Program-made: the position numbers and the translations under genes
Assembly (NCBI GenBank): GCA_963776195.1
Contig: CAVZMO010000008.1
Coordinates: forward strand, 82,541-146,540
Direction of reading: 5' to 3'
Origin: CAVZMO01 sp963776195
GTDB taxonomy: Bacteria; Nitrospirota; Thermodesulfovibrionia; Thermodesulfovibrionales; SM23-35
DNA: 64,000 bases
The notes under the pieces: generated by a model
What the model saw: only the letters and a program-made list of their open reading frames with translations
Databases searched by the model: none
Told to the model about the DNA's origin: nothing
Shown: positions 63,669 to 64,000 of the stretch, piece after piece
Layout of the letters: the number at the start of each line of letters is the position of its first letter
How positions within the stretch are numbered: the first letter of the stretch is position 1

Positions 63669-64000
63669 ATGACAGAGTGTATCACAAAACAGCTCACCTT
63701 TTCATTCATACGGAAGCAAAAAGTAACGGTAGACTTTGAGGGAGGGGAAATAACCTCTGATTCAGGATTGTTGCTGGTAAGACAAGCAGACAATGCTTTG
63801 CAGTTGATGACAGGGATCGCAGGATGCATCGCGGATCGAAGAGACAACCGTTACACAGATCACAATCTTGAGACACTGCTACGTCAGCGGACATATCAAA
63901 TCGTTGCCGGATATGAAGACTGTAACGATGCAAACGTAGTAAGGAAAGATCCAGCCCTGAAGACAGCTTGTGGACGGAAGTTGAGCGATGAGGATCTGGG
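63669..64000 (+). CDS. IS1380-family transposase, N-terminal part (cut by window end)
   Basis: The open frame from ATG 63669 runs without a stop to the end of the window (110 codons). It contains VTVDFEGGEITSDSGLLLVR, where the first aspartates of the DDE domain region lie, ADRRDNRYTDHNLETLLRQR, TYQIVAGYEDCNDANVVRKD and PALKTACGRKLS, the typical IS1380/DDE_Tnp_1 opening. The remaining catalytic residues are off the end. A ribosome-like GGATGGTTGG precedes the ATG. Confidence 0.88.
   Translation, partial: MTECITKQLTFSFIRKQKVTVDFEGGEITSDSGLLLVRQADNALQLMTGIAGCIADRRDNRYTDHNLETLLRQRTYQIVAGYEDCNDANVVRKDPALKTACGRKLSDEDL

Overview
The window looks like chromosomal DNA of an anaerobic, Gram-negative (diderm) bacterium that uses a folate-based Wood-Ljungdahl type C1 pathway. 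The basis is a TolC-family outer-membrane protein, phosphoheptose isomerase, a lipoprotein and a SPOR protein on the envelope side. On the C1 side there are a CooC-type maturation ATPase, FolD, 5-formyl-THF cyclo-ligase, an HdrCBA-MvhD module and two MetV-MetF pairs. Gene order and family mix suggest Nitrospirota (Thermodesulfovibrionia-like) or Desulfobacterota; this is an inference and no rRNA gene is present to settle it.

Layout. 0-4 kb: purC, a GapN-like aldehyde dehydrogenase and a TolC-family protein. 4.3-6 kb: a HigBA toxin-antitoxin pair, a TPR protein and a relic of a DNA methyltransferase. 6-11.9 kb: hisC, hisB, cooC, a tandem UspA protein, a cation/Ca2+ exchanger, formyl-THF cyclo-ligase and an inositol-monophosphatase-like gene. 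11.9-19.5 kb: a defence-like island with a ShosTA-type pair (phosphoribosyltransferase toxin plus DprA-like antitoxin) bracketed by imperfect direct repeats, a dead and a live ORF6N gene, and a type III restriction-modification system with intact mod and broken res. 19.6-33.6 kb: folE, folD, hdrC, hdrB, hdrA, mvhD, metV, metF, two receiver proteins, a histidine kinase, a broken FAD/FeS oxidoreductase, and a second metV-metF pair. This is the metabolic core; it probably couples methylene-THF reduction to flavin-based electron transfer. The mvhD gene has an in-frame TGA at a conserved cysteine position, followed by a SECIS-like hairpin, so it is a candidate selenoprotein.

33.7-47 kb: a trypsin-like protease, purD, a PilZ protein, then a long minus-strand run (ybeY, HD hydrolase, phoH, SPOR protein, queA, SpoIID-like, DUF2905, queH, TPR, ruvB, ruvA, ruvC, gmhA). 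47-54.4 kb: cold-shock protein, Nudix hydrolase, a very large secreted Asp-box repeat protein, a fibronectin-type lipoprotein and argH. 54.5-64 kb: a peptidase, a TrmJ-like RNA methyltransferase whose 3' part is duplicated around a RelE/AbrB-type toxin-antitoxin pair, a polyamine operon (pyruvoyl arginine decarboxylase, deoxyhypusine-synthase-like protein, agmatinase), an AsmA-family protein, a REP-associated transposase, and the start of an IS1380-type element running off the end.

A major caveat is that many genes carry single-base frameshifts, including housekeeping genes such as ruvC and gmhA, while their amino-acid conservation continues across the shifts. Either this is a draft sequence with indel errors, or the genome carries many very recent lesions. 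I mark such genes as pseudogene as the sequence stands and give the span of the intact gene.
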